A DNA stretch of 64,000 nucleotides from a virus. Below the pieces are notes generated by a model. The model was not told the origin of the DNA and searched no databases. It saw only the letters and a program-made list of their open reading frames with translations. Location: positions 1 to 64,000 of IMG/VR virus record IMGVR_UViG_3300037507_002920. The stretch is one strand, 5' to 3'. This document shows, in pieces, positions 36,366 through 45,129 of this stretch; within the stretch, counting starts at the first letter, position 1; each line of letters begins with the position of its first letter. Made by a program: the position numbers and the translations under genes.

Positions 36366-37376
36366 TTATTTGAAATATTTACCTAAAGTCTCAGCAATAC
36401 TTTTGTTTATTTCACTTTTAATTTCATCTAAATCGATTTCTTTTAAATCTTCTTCATTTGTACCCTTTCCTAAATCGGCATATTTTGACAAGTCAACTTC
36501 ATCCGTTTCAATTGGTTTATTAATAAAAGATTCTAATTTATCAATACCAAACATTTCACCCAAATCTTCATCACCTGTTGGTTCCTCGGGAACCGTTTCG
36601 TCTTCTGCGGGTAAAGTATCGTCACCCATCTCATCGCTCATTGTTGCGTCATCTTCAACCTCTCTATCAAATTTCCCACCAATCTCTTCAATATCTTCAT
36701 CATCAAGTTTATCTAAATCAACAGCGGATATAATCATATTTAACACATATTTTATATCATCACTTTCCATTTTTTCTTTTTGGTCTCTTAGTTCTTGACC
36801 TAACTTACCTGCGAATTTTTGAATTTCAGCCATATAATCTGATGGTTTTGGCGTACCTTCTGCACCCATTTCACCTTCAGGTGCTGGTGGTAAATCAGCA
36901 CCCATTTCACCTTCAGGTGCTGGTGGTAAATCAGCACCCATTTCACCTTCAGGTGCTGGTGGTAAATCTGCACCCATATCGGCATCAGGTGCCGGTGGTA
37001 ATGTTGATTCTGTTGGTTTTTGTTTTAAAACATATTTTGTTGCTTCATTTAATTCAGCACCACTCAATAACTGTAATCTTTTAAGTGCTTCTGCATATGA
37101 ATTAAATCTATTTTTATTTTTCATAAAAAGTCCACCAATATAATCTAATGAACTTTCATTTAAACCTTTTTTTACATAAAATCCATCTTTTTCTTTTACA
37201 ATACCAAATTTAAATCCATTAATAGATTCAGACAGATATTCTGTCTTCATTGTAGAAGAATTGGATTCAGTAATAGTTTTATTTTTAGTTTCACCGTAGT
37301 ATGTTAACTCAAGGATTCTTTTTAATTTTTCATCCGCTTTAAGTTTTTCACTACCTAATGGTTTTAAATCTGCCAT
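36366..37376 (-). CDS. Acidic repeat protein of the head module
   Basis: 336 residues. The N-terminal 115 residues contain GFKFGIVKEKDGFYVKKGLNE, a small beta unit. Residues about 128-170 are three perfect and one degenerate copy of a 12-residue ADLPPAPEGEMG repeat. The rest is helical and very acidic. Composition resembles scaffold or core proteins. LSE and LNE motifs could be prohead protease sites. Two TATTTATT motifs (minus, 37390-37397 and 37417-37424) lie upstream, suggesting this is the first gene of a late operon down to 33512. Confidence 0.5.
   Translation of the reverse strand: MADLKPLGSEKLKADEKLKRILELTYYGETKNKTITESNSSTMKTEYLSESINGFKFGIVKEKDGFYVKKGLNESSLDYIGGLFMKNKNRFNSYAEALKRLQLLSGAELNEATKYVLKQKPTESTLPPAPDADMGADLPPAPEGEMGADLPPAPEGEMGADLPPAPEGEMGAEGTPKPSDYMAEIQKFAGKLGQELRDQKEKMESDDIKYVLNMIISAVDLDKLDDEDIEEIGGKFDREVEDDATMSDEMGDDTLPAEDETVPEEPTGDEDLGEMFGIDKLESFINKPIETDEVDLSKYADLGKGTNEEDLKEIDLDEIKSEINKSIAETLGKYFK
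36862..37005. repeat. 36-base tandem repeat, three near-perfect copies
   Basis: Units at 36862-36897, 36898-36933 and 36934-36969 differ at no more than one base, and a degenerate fourth unit follows. They are in frame and encode Pro/Ala/Glu/Gly repeats. There are no spacers, so this is not a CRISPR array. Confidence 0.9.
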
Positions 37377-37452
37377 TTTTTTATAAATTAATAAATATTA
37401 TTATTATTTGTTTTATAATAAATACACACATATAGTAAAAAAATTGATTTTA

Positions 37453-38223
37453 TTATTGTGGTAAAGACAATTTTTTACTTGTTATCGTTGTTTTAGCCTT
37501 AAAAAGTTTTTCAATATACCCATTTCTTCTTAATAATTTAAATGTTAAATTTTCATAAGAATACTCACCGCCACTTTCTAAGCCAGATTGTCTAAATTTT
37601 TTTATCTTTTCCTTTAAATCATTGATTTCTTTTATAACATCTTCTCCCTTTTTTGCTCTACTGATTAAATCATCAATTAATTTAACATATTCTTCAGACT
37701 TGTGTAATATTTTTTTCTCATCAATAAATGAATTATTTTTTTCTGGTTTTATTACCCATTCATTGTTTAATATTGAATACACTCCCGTGGAAACGCCCTT
37801 ATCATCAATATCTTGGACATAAAGTTCCACATCGTGACCCTTTACTTTGATATCATTTGTCGATGACCAAAGTTTTTTCTTTAATTCAAAAAACTCTTTA
37901 ACTATATCATTATATGTTGTGGTATTTTCTTTACCATTGCTAAATTCATCTAAATCAACTATAATGTGTATATCTAAATCAGAATAAGATGACCAATTAT
38001 AATTGGCCAATGACCCTGTTAATTGGATATCATAAATGAAAAAATCAATACCTAAATAATTTAAAAATTCATTGGTTATCTCCAATAATTTAATTCTTAT
38101 TTCTTCCTTTAACGATGGTACATTTTTTAAATCAAATATTTTATTGCACAATGAACTCTTTGGTGTAAATGATTTTACAATTTTCTTATCAGATTTTTCT
38201 AAAAGTTCATCAATTAAGCTCAT
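37453..38223 (-). CDS. Nucleotidyltransferase-fold protein
   Basis: 256 residues. LTGSLANYNWSSYSDLDIHIIVDLDE (about 69-95) is the polymerase-beta superfamily motif GSxxxxxxxxSDxDxH, with the two catalytic Asp (D82, D84) and a third acidic site in HDVELYV. The C-terminal half is helical (EEYVKLIDDLISRAKKGEDVIKEI). Such proteins transfer a nucleotide to protein, RNA or small molecules; the target here is unknown. It overlaps the KTSC-domain gene upstream by 4 bases, which links the two. Confidence 0.7.
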   Translation of the reverse strand: MSLIDELLEKSDKKIVKSFTPKSSLCNKIFDLKNVPSLKEEIRIKLLEITNEFLNYLGIDFFIYDIQLTGSLANYNWSSYSDLDIHIIVDLDEFSNGKENTTTYNDIVKEFFELKKKLWSSTNDIKVKGHDVELYVQDIDDKGVSTGVYSILNNEWVIKPEKNNSFIDEKKILHKSEEYVKLIDDLISRAKKGEDVIKEINDLKEKIKKFRQSGLESGGEYSYENLTFKLLRRNGYIEKLFKAKTTITSKKLSLPQ

Positions 38224-38465
38224 TTTACTTTTTTATATTTGTATATCTTTGATATGTTTGCATTAAAATATTTACCTTGGGATTCCGCCATACGTAATTT
38301 AACAAAGGTTTCCCATGGTACATTCTCATATTCATAAATAGCACCATTATTAAATTCCACAAAAAGACAATTATCTTCCGTATTATATTTTGCACTTTTT
38401 AAATTAGACGAGGAAATTTCAACCTCAATAATTTTTCCTTGGATTTTTTCTGATATAATTGACAT
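38220..38465 (-). CDS. KTSC domain protein
   Basis: 81 residues. SSNLKSAKYNTEDNCLFVEFNNGAIYEYENVPWETFVKLRMAESQGKYFNANI is a full KTSC domain (named after the lysyl-tRNA synthetase C-terminal relative), common in phages and likely to bind RNA or protein. No other domain is attached. It overlaps the nucleotidyltransferase gene by 4 bases and follows the SLOG gene by 1 base, so all three form one unit. Confidence 0.8.
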   Translation of the reverse strand: MSIISEKIQGKIIEVEISSSNLKSAKYNTEDNCLFVEFNNGAIYEYENVPWETFVKLRMAESQGKYFNANISKIYKYKKVK

Positions 38466-38466
38466 A

Positions 38467-38820
38467 TTAATTGTTGTATTTTACTATTCTTAATTTTAAT
38501 TTTTTAATTTTTGATTCATTTATCATGTGTAGTGTACCCTTACTTTTACCATCCCAAAAAGCAATTAAAGCATCAGCATAGTTAGACATCTCAACATTTC
38601 TTTTAAAACCTGCGGATTTACCGTATTTATCCCAATCAGCGGGAAATTTTTTTAATAAATATCCTTTTTCATTTGCATATTTTTCTCCAAGTTTATCTGC
38701 ACCATTTGCGGTTCCACTTACAATTTCAATTTCAATATGGTTTTGAAGAAAAAAATCACATTTTTCTTTTAATAAAGAATAATCATTAAAATCACGACCA
38801 CCAGCAATAATTACTTTCAT
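38467..38820 (-). CDS. DUF2493/SLOG-family nucleotide-binding protein
   Basis: 117 residues from ATG 38820. KVIIAGGRDFNDYSLLKE and VSGTANGADKLGEKYANEKGY are the two nucleotide-binding motifs of the SLOG (YspA/DUF2493) family, a Rossmann-like fold that binds a nucleotide-derived ligand. ADALIAFWDGKSKGTLHMI completes the domain. Upstream in-frame codons add only a non-conserved leader. A TATTTATT motif (minus, 38836-38843) lies 15 bases upstream. Function in phages is not established. Confidence 0.8.
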   Translation of the reverse strand: MKVIIAGGRDFNDYSLLKEKCDFFLQNHIEIEIVSGTANGADKLGEKYANEKGYLLKKFPADWDKYGKSAGFKRNVEMSNYADALIAFWDGKSKGTLHMINESKIKKLKLRIVKYNN

Positions 38821-38846
38821 ATGCATAATATATGAAATAAATATCA

Positions 38847-38873
38847 AATAAAAAACCCCGATTTCTCGGGGTT
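38847..38873 (-). terminator. Rho-independent terminator after hsp20
   Basis: AACCCCGA-TTTC-TCGGGGTT is followed on the minus strand by TTTTTT. It lies 6 bases after the hsp20 stop and isolates it from the SLOG-KTSC-nucleotidyltransferase unit. Confidence 0.85.
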
Positions 38874-38878
38874 ATTAT

Positions 38879-39250
38879 TTAATTTAATGAAATAAATCGT
38901 TCAAAAGATTTTTTCTTATTTCTTGGAAGAATAATTTCTAAAACACCATTTTCAACTTTTCCTGAAATATCCTTATCGGATACATCTTCTGGAATTAAAT
39001 AGGTTTTTCTAAAGGAACCAACAAAAGAATAACCTTTGTTGTTTGATTCTTCCTTTTTATAAGAGATGGAAATATGTCCATCTTTAACCGAAATAGTCAA
39101 ATCATTTTTTGTTAATCCCGGTACAGAAAGATATATTTTATAATCATCATCTTTTGTGACGATTTTAGTTTGACCATCCTTTATGTAGGATGGGGTTTCA
39201 AAAAATGTATCTAATACATCTTTGAACGAGTCTCTATAAAGTGTTAACAT
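38879..39250 (-). CDS. Small heat shock protein (Hsp20/alpha-crystallin)
   Basis: 123 residues. The alpha-crystallin domain runs from about 28 to 112: DDYKIYLSVPGLTKNDLTISVKDG, then the GSFRKTYLIPEDV strand and the GKVENGVLEIILPR end. It holds unfolded proteins in a refoldable state without ATP. The N-terminal arm is short. It is transcribed away from the Clp ATPase gene, and the two probably act together, Hsp20 holding clients and Clp disaggregating or degrading them. Its promoter region contains a 22-base palindrome (39265-39286). Confidence 0.92.
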   Translation of the reverse strand: MLTLYRDSFKDVLDTFFETPSYIKDGQTKIVTKDDDYKIYLSVPGLTKNDLTISVKDGHISISYKKEESNNKGYSFVGSFRKTYLIPEDVSDKDISGKVENGVLEIILPRNKKKSFERFISLN

Positions 39251-39264
39251 AGTATATTTTTTTT

Positions 39265-39321
39265 ATTTGATAATTTATCATCAAATTATACGCCATTTAT
39301 TAAAAATTGACAAATTGTCAT
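39265..39321. promoter_or_regulatory. Two inverted repeats between hsp20 and clp
   Basis: ATTTGATAATTTATCATCAAAT (arms ATTTGAT/ATCAAAT with nested GATAA/TTATC) lies at 39265-39286, and TGACA-AAT-TGTCA at about 39308-39320. TTGTCATGT recurs near 39346. Symmetric sites between two divergent chaperone genes look like repressor operators. The binding protein is unknown. Confidence 0.4.
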
Positions 39322-39355
39322 GTTTTTTTTAAATTTAAAGTTATTTTGTCATGTA

Positions 39356-39387
39356 TTTGTTTTTTCTTATGAAATTTCGTATATTTG
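39356..39387 (+). promoter_or_regulatory. Bacteroidota-type promoter of clp
   Basis: TTTG at 39356-39359, a 20-base spacer and a perfect TATATTTG at 39380-39387 match the Bacteroidota primary promoter. The start codon follows 13 bases later at 39401, giving a very short leader. Confidence 0.7.
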
Positions 39388-39400
39388 TAAAAAAAAGTAT

Positions 39401-41419
39401 ATGTCAGTTGATTTTTTCGAAGAAGGGAATAACTCAAATCCTAAAAAAACAAAAAAGGGTTCAACAACTCCAATCCTTGATAATTTTTCAAGAGATTTAA
39501 ATAAATTAGCAGAAGAGGGTAAAATTGACCCAGTAGTTGGTAGAGAAAAAGAGGTTAAAAGAATTGCACAAATTTTGGCTCGAAAGAAAAAAAATAACGC
39601 GATAATTGTTGGTGATGCTGGTGTTGGTAAATCCGCATTGATTGAGAAATTAGCACTACAAATAGTTAATGGTGATTGTCCAACTAATCTAATAGATAAA
39701 AAATTATTATCTTTAGATTTAACTTCATTGGTTGCCGGTACAAAATACAGAGGACAATTTGAAGAAAGAATTAAAGCAATTTTAAATGAATTACAAAACG
39801 AACCGAATGTAATATTGTTTATTGATGAAATGCACACAATCGTTGGCGCGGGTAATGCAAGTGGTTCGATGGATGTCGCTAATATATTAAAACCAGCGTT
39901 GGCTAGAGGAGAAATTCAGTGTATTGGTGCAACAACATTTGATGAATACAAAAAGAATATTGAAAAAGACGGAGCGTTAGTCAGAAGATTTCAAAAAATA
40001 ATCTTAAAAGAACCTTCACCAGACGAAACTGTTCAAATTTTAAAAAATTTAAGAAATTCATATCAAGATTTTCATAAAGTTTATTACAGTGATGAAGTTT
40101 TATCAACCATTGTCACGTTATCTTCAAAATACATAACAGATAGACAATTTCCTGATAAAGCAATTGATGTTTTAGATGAATTGGGTTCAGATAAAAAAAT
40201 CAACACTAAAATACCCGAATCAATTGAAAAATTGAAAAAAGAATCGGATGAATTAAGACTCAAAAAAATACAAGTTGTAAAAAATCAACAATATGAACAG
40301 GCGGCTAAATTAAGAGACGAAGAAAAGAAAATTTTAACAAAACTACAAGAAGAAAAAAATAAATGGTTAGATACACAAAAAGATAGTAAAATACCAATAT
40401 CTGTAGATGATGTTTACGAAATGGTTTCTCAAATTGTTGGTGTACCAATTTCCAAAGTAGATGTTGTTGAAACCGATAATCTTTTAAATTTAGAAGAAAA
40501 ATTAAAATCAAAAGTTATTGGACAAGACGAAGCGATTTCTATTATTTCAAAATCAATAAGAAGAAACAGGGTTGGGATTAAAGACACAAATAAACCAATT
40601 GGTTCGTTTATCTTTTTAGGTTCAACAGGTGTTGGTAAAACTTATTTAGCAAAATCAATTGCGGAAATATTATTTAACGACCCGAATAAAGTTATTCGAG
40701 TTGATATGAGTGAATATATGGAAAAACATAATGTTGCTAAATTGATAGGAGCACCACCGGGCTATGTTGGATATGATGAGGGTGGACAATTAACAGAAAA
40801 AATTAAAAATAACCCATTTTCTGTTGTTCTTTTTGACGAAATAGAAAAGGCACACAAAGATGTTTTTAATATTTTGTTACAAATCTTGGATGAAGGTCAC
40901 CTTACAGATTCTTTTGGAAGAAAAGTTAGTTTTTCAAATGCCATAATAATTATGACATCTAACATTGGGGCAAAAAAAGTATCTGATTTTGGGAAGGGCG
41001 TTGGTTTTGAAACTTCTTTTAGTGATAATCAGAACACAGAGATTAAAAAATCAATAGTTCAAAAATCATTAAAACAATATTTTAATCCTGAATTTTTAAA
41101 TAGGGTTGATGATATAATTAGTTTTAATCCTCTTGTAAAAGAAAGTATTGATAAAATTATTAACCTTGAATTAGAAAAACTCAAAAAGAGATTAGAACTA
41201 AAAAAATATAAAATTTCATTTGACGCTTCTATTACTAATAGAATATCTGAATTAAATACACAAGAAGAATTTGGTGCAAGACCAGTAAAAAGAATCATAC
41301 AAAACTTGTGTGAAGATTTTTTAAGTGAAATGATATTGAGAGGTGAAATTTTAGAAAATCAAAACATTTTATTGAAATTTAAAGATGGTGAAATAAAAAT
41401 AACAAAAAAGAGAGTATAA
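39401..41419 (+). CDS. Clp ATPase, ClpC-like, without N-domain
   Basis: 672 residues from ATG 39401 (earlier in-frame codons lie in the promoter). There are two AAA+ modules: Walker A GDAGVGKS (71-78) with LFIDEMHT, and GSTGVGKT with LFDEIEKAHKDVFN. A short UVR-like helical linker (QQYEQAAKLRDEEKKI) lies between them, as in ClpC. The segment VSDFGKGVGFETS after TSNIGAKK is in the place of the ClpP-docking loop of Bacteroidota ClpC. The Clp_N repeat domain is missing: only about 40 residues precede the first ATPase. It may commandeer host ClpP or act as an unfoldase. Confidence 0.85.
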   Translation: MSVDFFEEGNNSNPKKTKKGSTTPILDNFSRDLNKLAEEGKIDPVVGREKEVKRIAQILARKKKNNAIIVGDAGVGKSALIEKLALQIVNGDCPTNLIDKKLLSLDLTSLVAGTKYRGQFEERIKAILNELQNEPNVILFIDEMHTIVGAGNASGSMDVANILKPALARGEIQCIGATTFDEYKKNIEKDGALVRRFQKIILKEPSPDETVQILKNLRNSYQDFHKVYYSDEVLSTIVTLSSKYITDRQFPDKAIDVLDELGSDKKINTKIPESIEKLKKESDELRLKKIQVVKNQQYEQAAKLRDEEKKILTKLQEEKNKWLDTQKDSKIPISVDDVYEMVSQIVGVPISKVDVVETDNLLNLEEKLKSKVIGQDEAISIISKSIRRNRVGIKDTNKPIGSFIFLGSTGVGKTYLAKSIAEILFNDPNKVIRVDMSEYMEKHNVAKLIGAPPGYVGYDEGGQLTEKIKNNPFSVVLFDEIEKAHKDVFNILLQILDEGHLTDSFGRKVSFSNAIIIMTSNIGAKKVSDFGKGVGFETSFSDNQNTEIKKSIVQKSLKQYFNPEFLNRVDDIISFNPLVKESIDKIINLELEKLKKRLELKKYKISFDASITNRISELNTQEEFGARPVKRIIQNLCEDFLSEMILRGEILENQNILLKFKDGEIKITKKRV

Positions 41420-41460
41420 ATACCTTTACTTTTTGTAAAAGTATATATATTTATATATCA

Positions 41461-41553
41461 AATAGGAAATCTTTGCCGATTCCTCTCGTTTTAGTTAGTG
41501 GTGTTGAAACCACAAATGACCGCAACCCCCAACTCACCGTTGGGGGTTTTTTT
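41461..41553 (+). ncRNA. Possible small structured RNA with terminator
   Basis: Between clp and the next gene two hairpins (AGGAAATC/GATTCCT at about 41464-41484, and GTGGT/ACCAC at about 41500-41515) are followed by a strong terminator. There is no convincing open frame in this part. It may be a small RNA or the structured 3' end of the clp mRNA. No known riboswitch class was recognised. Confidence 0.3.
41524..41553 (+). terminator. Rho-independent terminator
   Basis: ACCCCCAAC-TCACC-GTTGGGGGT forms a perfect 9-pair stem followed by TTTTTTT. It ends clp transcription or the small RNA above. A TTTCGTATATTTA promoter element (-7 at 41571-41578) follows at once. Confidence 0.85.
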
Positions 41554-41595
41554 ATTGTGTTTTTTTTTCGTATATTTAAATTAAAAGACAAGATA

Positions 41596-41943
41596 ATGTA
41601 TCAAGATAAACCAAAAGACACTATTATAAAAAAATTGGTAATTAATGAGTCATACAAAGACTTTCCCGAATTTTATCGAAAAAATAAAGAAGAGATATAT
41701 AAAAACATTGTTCTGTCATTTAAAAGTATAAATAGAAAAGACAAACAAAACGTTGTTTTATATTTACACGCAAAAATTAATGGGCTACAATGGGAAACAA
41801 ATTTAAAATTTAATAAAAAAGAATGTTTTGTGTTGGTTAGAGACATATTACCCTTTTTTGAGGAAAAAGAAGAATATGAATATTGTGGTGTAATTGTAAA
41901 TTTATATAATAAATTAAATTCAAATCTTCAATTAGAAGAATGA
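41596..41943 (+). CDS. Small protein of unknown function
   Basis: 115 residues from ATG 41596. Upstream in-frame codons cross the terminator and promoter and are rejected. Helical start (YKDFPEFYRKNKEEIYKNIVLSF), then a strand pair (NVVLYLHAKINGLQWETNLKF) and an acidic patch (FFEEKEEYEYCGVIV). A TATATTTA element 17 bases upstream gives it its own promoter. It converges with the lectin/dockerin gene (16-base overlap). The family is not recognised. Confidence 0.5.
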   Translation: MYQDKPKDTIIKKLVINESYKDFPEFYRKNKEEIYKNIVLSFKSINRKDKQNVVLYLHAKINGLQWETNLKFNKKECFVLVRDILPFFEEKEEYEYCGVIVNLYNKLNSNLQLEE

Positions 41944-43676
41944 GATAAATCACAATCTCCTTTAATTATAAATTTTATGTTTAAAATAACATTATTTACA
42001 CCAAAATTAATTATAAAAACTTGATTTGATGGTATTGAATTAAAATTATTGAGATTAATTAAATTAAAATCATTTTCATTATACCATAAAGTTTCATTGA
42101 AATACATTAACCCTGAAATTCTTGCCGCCAATAAATAAGAATCGACAATTGTTATTTTTCCATCGTTATTAATATCTCCGGCTTTCATTTTTTTTCCATT
42201 ATTTAAAACTAATCCAATAGGTAATTGATTTGGTGTGTTTTCATTTTTTGATTCATTAAACAATAAATTGAAATCATTATTCGTTAATGAGTCAAAAAAT
42301 GAAGGAACTATTTTATAGGTTGAATTGTGTTTTGTTGGGTTTAAAACATATGAACCGTCAGCACTAACATTTATAGTTTGTAATAGTGTTTCCGTATTAT
42401 TCTCAACAAGATAAAATTTTAATTGTGGTCTGTTTAAAACATTATTGGGTATTGATATTGTTCCGCTTATTGTTTCAGAAATTGAAATGGTGGCAATTAC
42501 TTCAGTTCTTGTTGAACTAACACAACCCGTTGAAATATTTCTTGATTGAGCATAATATTTTGTTGTTTGTGAAATAAATGGTGTTGTAAATGTCGTATTC
42601 CCAACTAATATAGGGTTACCTCCCGTTAAATTTGAATACCAATCAACAGTTTGACCAACACCGACTATTGCGGATATGGTAACCGTACCACTACCCGTTC
42701 TACTACCATTTACACCGATTGGTTTTGATGGCTCTTGCAATGATGTACATGTAATTTGATGGGTCACAAAACCCGTATAAAAATCCGTAAAATTTTGTTC
42801 CGAAGGGTCTGACCATGTTCCAAATTCAACAACATATCCACTTATTGAACTAGGAAAAGAACTCGCCGGTGGACCGAAATCGTTCCAACAATTCCCACCA
42901 CCCCATTTTGTAACAGCATAATCTTCTCCACTTCCCCAATTATTTGGTTCACCACCACACCAGTTATTATATTTACCAGCAACATTTCCACCTGAATTTG
43001 ATGTCTTTATTATTGTACCATTTTCAGGACCAGCATCTATTACCCACACCCCTTCTTGTGATACGTCATTTAAAGCAAATAAGATGTTATTTCCGGGTAC
43101 ATTGGATTGTATAAAATTTTGTTCATCTTGTGATGTTATTGTTAAAAGATATCCTGTTTGTCCTTTAAATGTTTGTTGTGTCGATAATGTTTTAATATTG
43201 TTATATATCGAATGACTTGTCCCCGTATTTCCAGATGGCCAAGACATTGGTCTATAAAAGTGTCCATTTGTTGGTAAATAATAATACCCTGTTGGATTAA
43301 TTGTGGCACTTACTGCAATGTAAACGTTACCAGGTGATGAACCGGTATTTATTTTTAATGAACTTAATGTTGTGTTGATATTTGATTGGAGCCCAGTAAA
43401 ACTAATTCTCGTAAAATTTAACCAAGAAGAATACCCCGTACTTAAAGATACTCCCGTTGTTGATGTTAATGATAAAGTGGTACCTATTGGTGGATTTACT
43501 AAACCAATAGTGACAAGTAATGTTGAGGTTGAATTAAAGTTGGAAATTGAAAATCCACCAGCATTTTGATTTGATGTGTTTTGTGAAAAAGTTGTTGCAG
43601 ATGGTGATGTTATGTTTTGTGAAAAAACAAGGATTGGTGATAAAATTAAAATACATAAAAATATAATTTTTTTCAT
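41928..43676 (-). CDS. Secreted C-type lectin plus dockerin-like protein
   Basis: 582 residues. A signal peptide (MKKIIFLCILILSPILVFSQ) is followed by a beta domain. A C-type lectin domain spans about 120-290, with the signature NNWCGGEPNNWGSGEDYAVTK and GGNCWNDF (EPN is the sugar-specific calcium triplet). An Ig-like/Ser-Thr-rich part and a CnaB-like segment follow (390-470), then a dockerin-like EF-hand (KAGDINNDGKITIVDSYLLAARISG, about 498-522). It ends with NIKFIIKGDCD, without a T9SS sorting domain. The last 190 residues align with the middle of the 635-residue cohesin protein. Expected location is the periplasm or cell surface, possibly held by a cohesin-dockerin contact. Confidence 0.65.
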   Translation of the reverse strand: MKKIIFLCILILSPILVFSQNITSPSATTFSQNTSNQNAGGFSISNFNSTSTLLVTIGLVNPPIGTTLSLTSTTGVSLSTGYSSWLNFTRISFTGLQSNINTTLSSLKINTGSSPGNVYIAVSATINPTGYYYLPTNGHFYRPMSWPSGNTGTSHSIYNNIKTLSTQQTFKGQTGYLLTITSQDEQNFIQSNVPGNNILFALNDVSQEGVWVIDAGPENGTIIKTSNSGGNVAGKYNNWCGGEPNNWGSGEDYAVTKWGGGNCWNDFGPPASSFPSSISGYVVEFGTWSDPSEQNFTDFYTGFVTHQITCTSLQEPSKPIGVNGSRTGSGTVTISAIVGVGQTVDWYSNLTGGNPILVGNTTFTTPFISQTTKYYAQSRNISTGCVSSTRTEVIATISISETISGTISIPNNVLNRPQLKFYLVENNTETLLQTINVSADGSYVLNPTKHNSTYKIVPSFFDSLTNNDFNLLFNESKNENTPNQLPIGLVLNNGKKMKAGDINNDGKITIVDSYLLAARISGLMYFNETLWYNENDFNLINLNNFNSIPSNQVFIINFGVNNVILNIKFIIKGDCDLSHSSN

Positions 43677-45088
43677 AAATTAACTTTACTACCTATCAGA
43701 AAAAAAGACAAAATAGGAAAGTTTGGTTTTGTACTCATATTTGCCTTATAATTCATGTTTAGTTTAAATCTTTTAGATATTTGATAATCTAACCCACTAC
43801 CAATAAAACCGCTTACGTATCTGTCTGTAATTGTTATTTTATCTTTTGTTGAATAAACCAAAGGAGTTGACATTACATATATTTCGGGTGACATCATAAA
43901 CCTTTTGTTGATTTGAAATGGTCTTGTGTAGAAAAAGGTGGCGGATGGTGAATAATATCCCGTCTTTTCTTTAGTAATGATAGAAGCTGCGGCACTTAAA
44001 TTTATACCAGTCACACCAAATTTTCCCGCATTTAATATACCACTGTACCCCAAAAACAATAAATAATTACCATATGTATAAACACCCGTCAAATTTAAAT
44101 TATGTATAAATTTTAAATTTTGACTTTTATCAAAATGTATTTTACTGTATTTTCCTGAAATTGCAAATTGTTTTAAGTTTAACCAAACCATGCTTGTTAC
44201 ACCATAATTTGATAAACCAGTCATTGAAGACCTACTTGTTCCAATATTTATTATTCCCGTAAACTTACCATCTAAATTTTGTGCGGACGTTAAATCTGAA
44301 GAAACAATAATTGGGTTACTATTTGAACCACCACCTCTGTTACTACTTCTCTTTCCCGAACCACCATCGTTTGATGAATTATTATTTTTTTCAGTTTGAC
44401 TATCTAAATTTATTGTTGTTGTCGCAACAACTTCTTCTCCGTTCGTTTCAGAATTATTTGAATTATTTACAGTCGATTTAGTCGATGGATTTCTTGTTTG
44501 TGTTGAATTATTTGGTTTTCCATTCGTTCCACCACCATTTGAAGTTCCATTTCCTTGACCATTATTTGTTCCTCCAGATGACCCACCATTTGATTGATTT
44601 GGTGGGGGTCCTCCATTTCCTTGATTTGAAGAACCATCTCCATTATTCCCTGTAGTATTATTACTTCCATTGTTTTGTGTATTATTACTTTCTTCGTCAT
44701 TCTCTGTTGAATTACCACCAGATTGGTTAGACGACATTATTGAACCAACTACCGATTGTACAACACCTCCAATTATTTGGCTAGTTATTTGATTTTGGGT
44801 TACTTGAGATTGTTGTTGTGAACATGGACTTATTTGTCTGTATTCACCATAAACTTGATTTATCCAATTTGAAAATGTTCCATTTAATAAATCGTTACTA
44901 TCAAAATAACCTATTTTATTTAAAAAAATTATTGTTGTTTTACCACCTTGTAACGGGACACTAAAAATTGTAACTTCTTTTGTACATGGGTCAATAAAAG
45001 TGTATGTTGTTATTTGTGCTGTTGATATTTTAGAAAATATTATAAATAATAATATTAAAGATACTTTTATAATATTTTTTAATATCAT
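43673..45088 (-). CDS. Outer-membrane-like protein with long Asn/Gly/Ser linker
   Basis: 471 residues from ATG 45088. A hydrophobic signal segment ends STAQ. A domain of about 80 residues (YTFIDPCTKEVTIFSVP, EYRQISPC) is followed by an extreme low-complexity Asn/Gly/Ser/Thr stretch (about 120-260). The C-terminal 200 residues show alternating beta strands (MVWLNLKQFAISGKYSKI, NLTGVYTYGNYLLFLGYSG, FFLIGSKVNL) like a small outer-membrane barrel. It overlaps the lectin gene by 4 bases. An outer membrane anchor or pore for the secreted proteins is inferred. Confidence 0.5.
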   Translation of the reverse strand: MILKNIIKVSLILLFIIFSKISTAQITTYTFIDPCTKEVTIFSVPLQGGKTTIIFLNKIGYFDSNDLLNGTFSNWINQVYGEYRQISPCSQQQSQVTQNQITSQIIGGVVQSVVGSIMSSNQSGGNSTENDEESNNTQNNGSNNTTGNNGDGSSNQGNGGPPPNQSNGGSSGGTNNGQGNGTSNGGGTNGKPNNSTQTRNPSTKSTVNNSNNSETNGEEVVATTTINLDSQTEKNNNSSNDGGSGKRSSNRGGGSNSNPIIVSSDLTSAQNLDGKFTGIINIGTSRSSMTGLSNYGVTSMVWLNLKQFAISGKYSKIHFDKSQNLKFIHNLNLTGVYTYGNYLLFLGYSGILNAGKFGVTGINLSAAASIITKEKTGYYSPSATFFYTRPFQINKRFMMSPEIYVMSTPLVYSTKDKITITDRYVSGFIGSGLDYQISKRFKLNMNYKANMSTKPNFPILSFFLIGSKVNL

Positions 45089-45129
45089 CACTCATTTTCT
45101 TTAAAAGAAGATATTAGAATCTGTCTTTG

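Noticed and set aside
36862-37005. CRISPR-like 36-base repeats
   Set aside because: Direct tandem copies without spacers inside a coding frame.
39320-39400. Upstream start for the Clp ATPase
   Set aside because: It would translate the promoter and an A/T-rich spacer; ATG 39401 lies 13 bases after TATATTTG.
41473-41595. Upstream start for the 115-residue protein
   Set aside because: The frame would run through a strong terminator and a promoter element.
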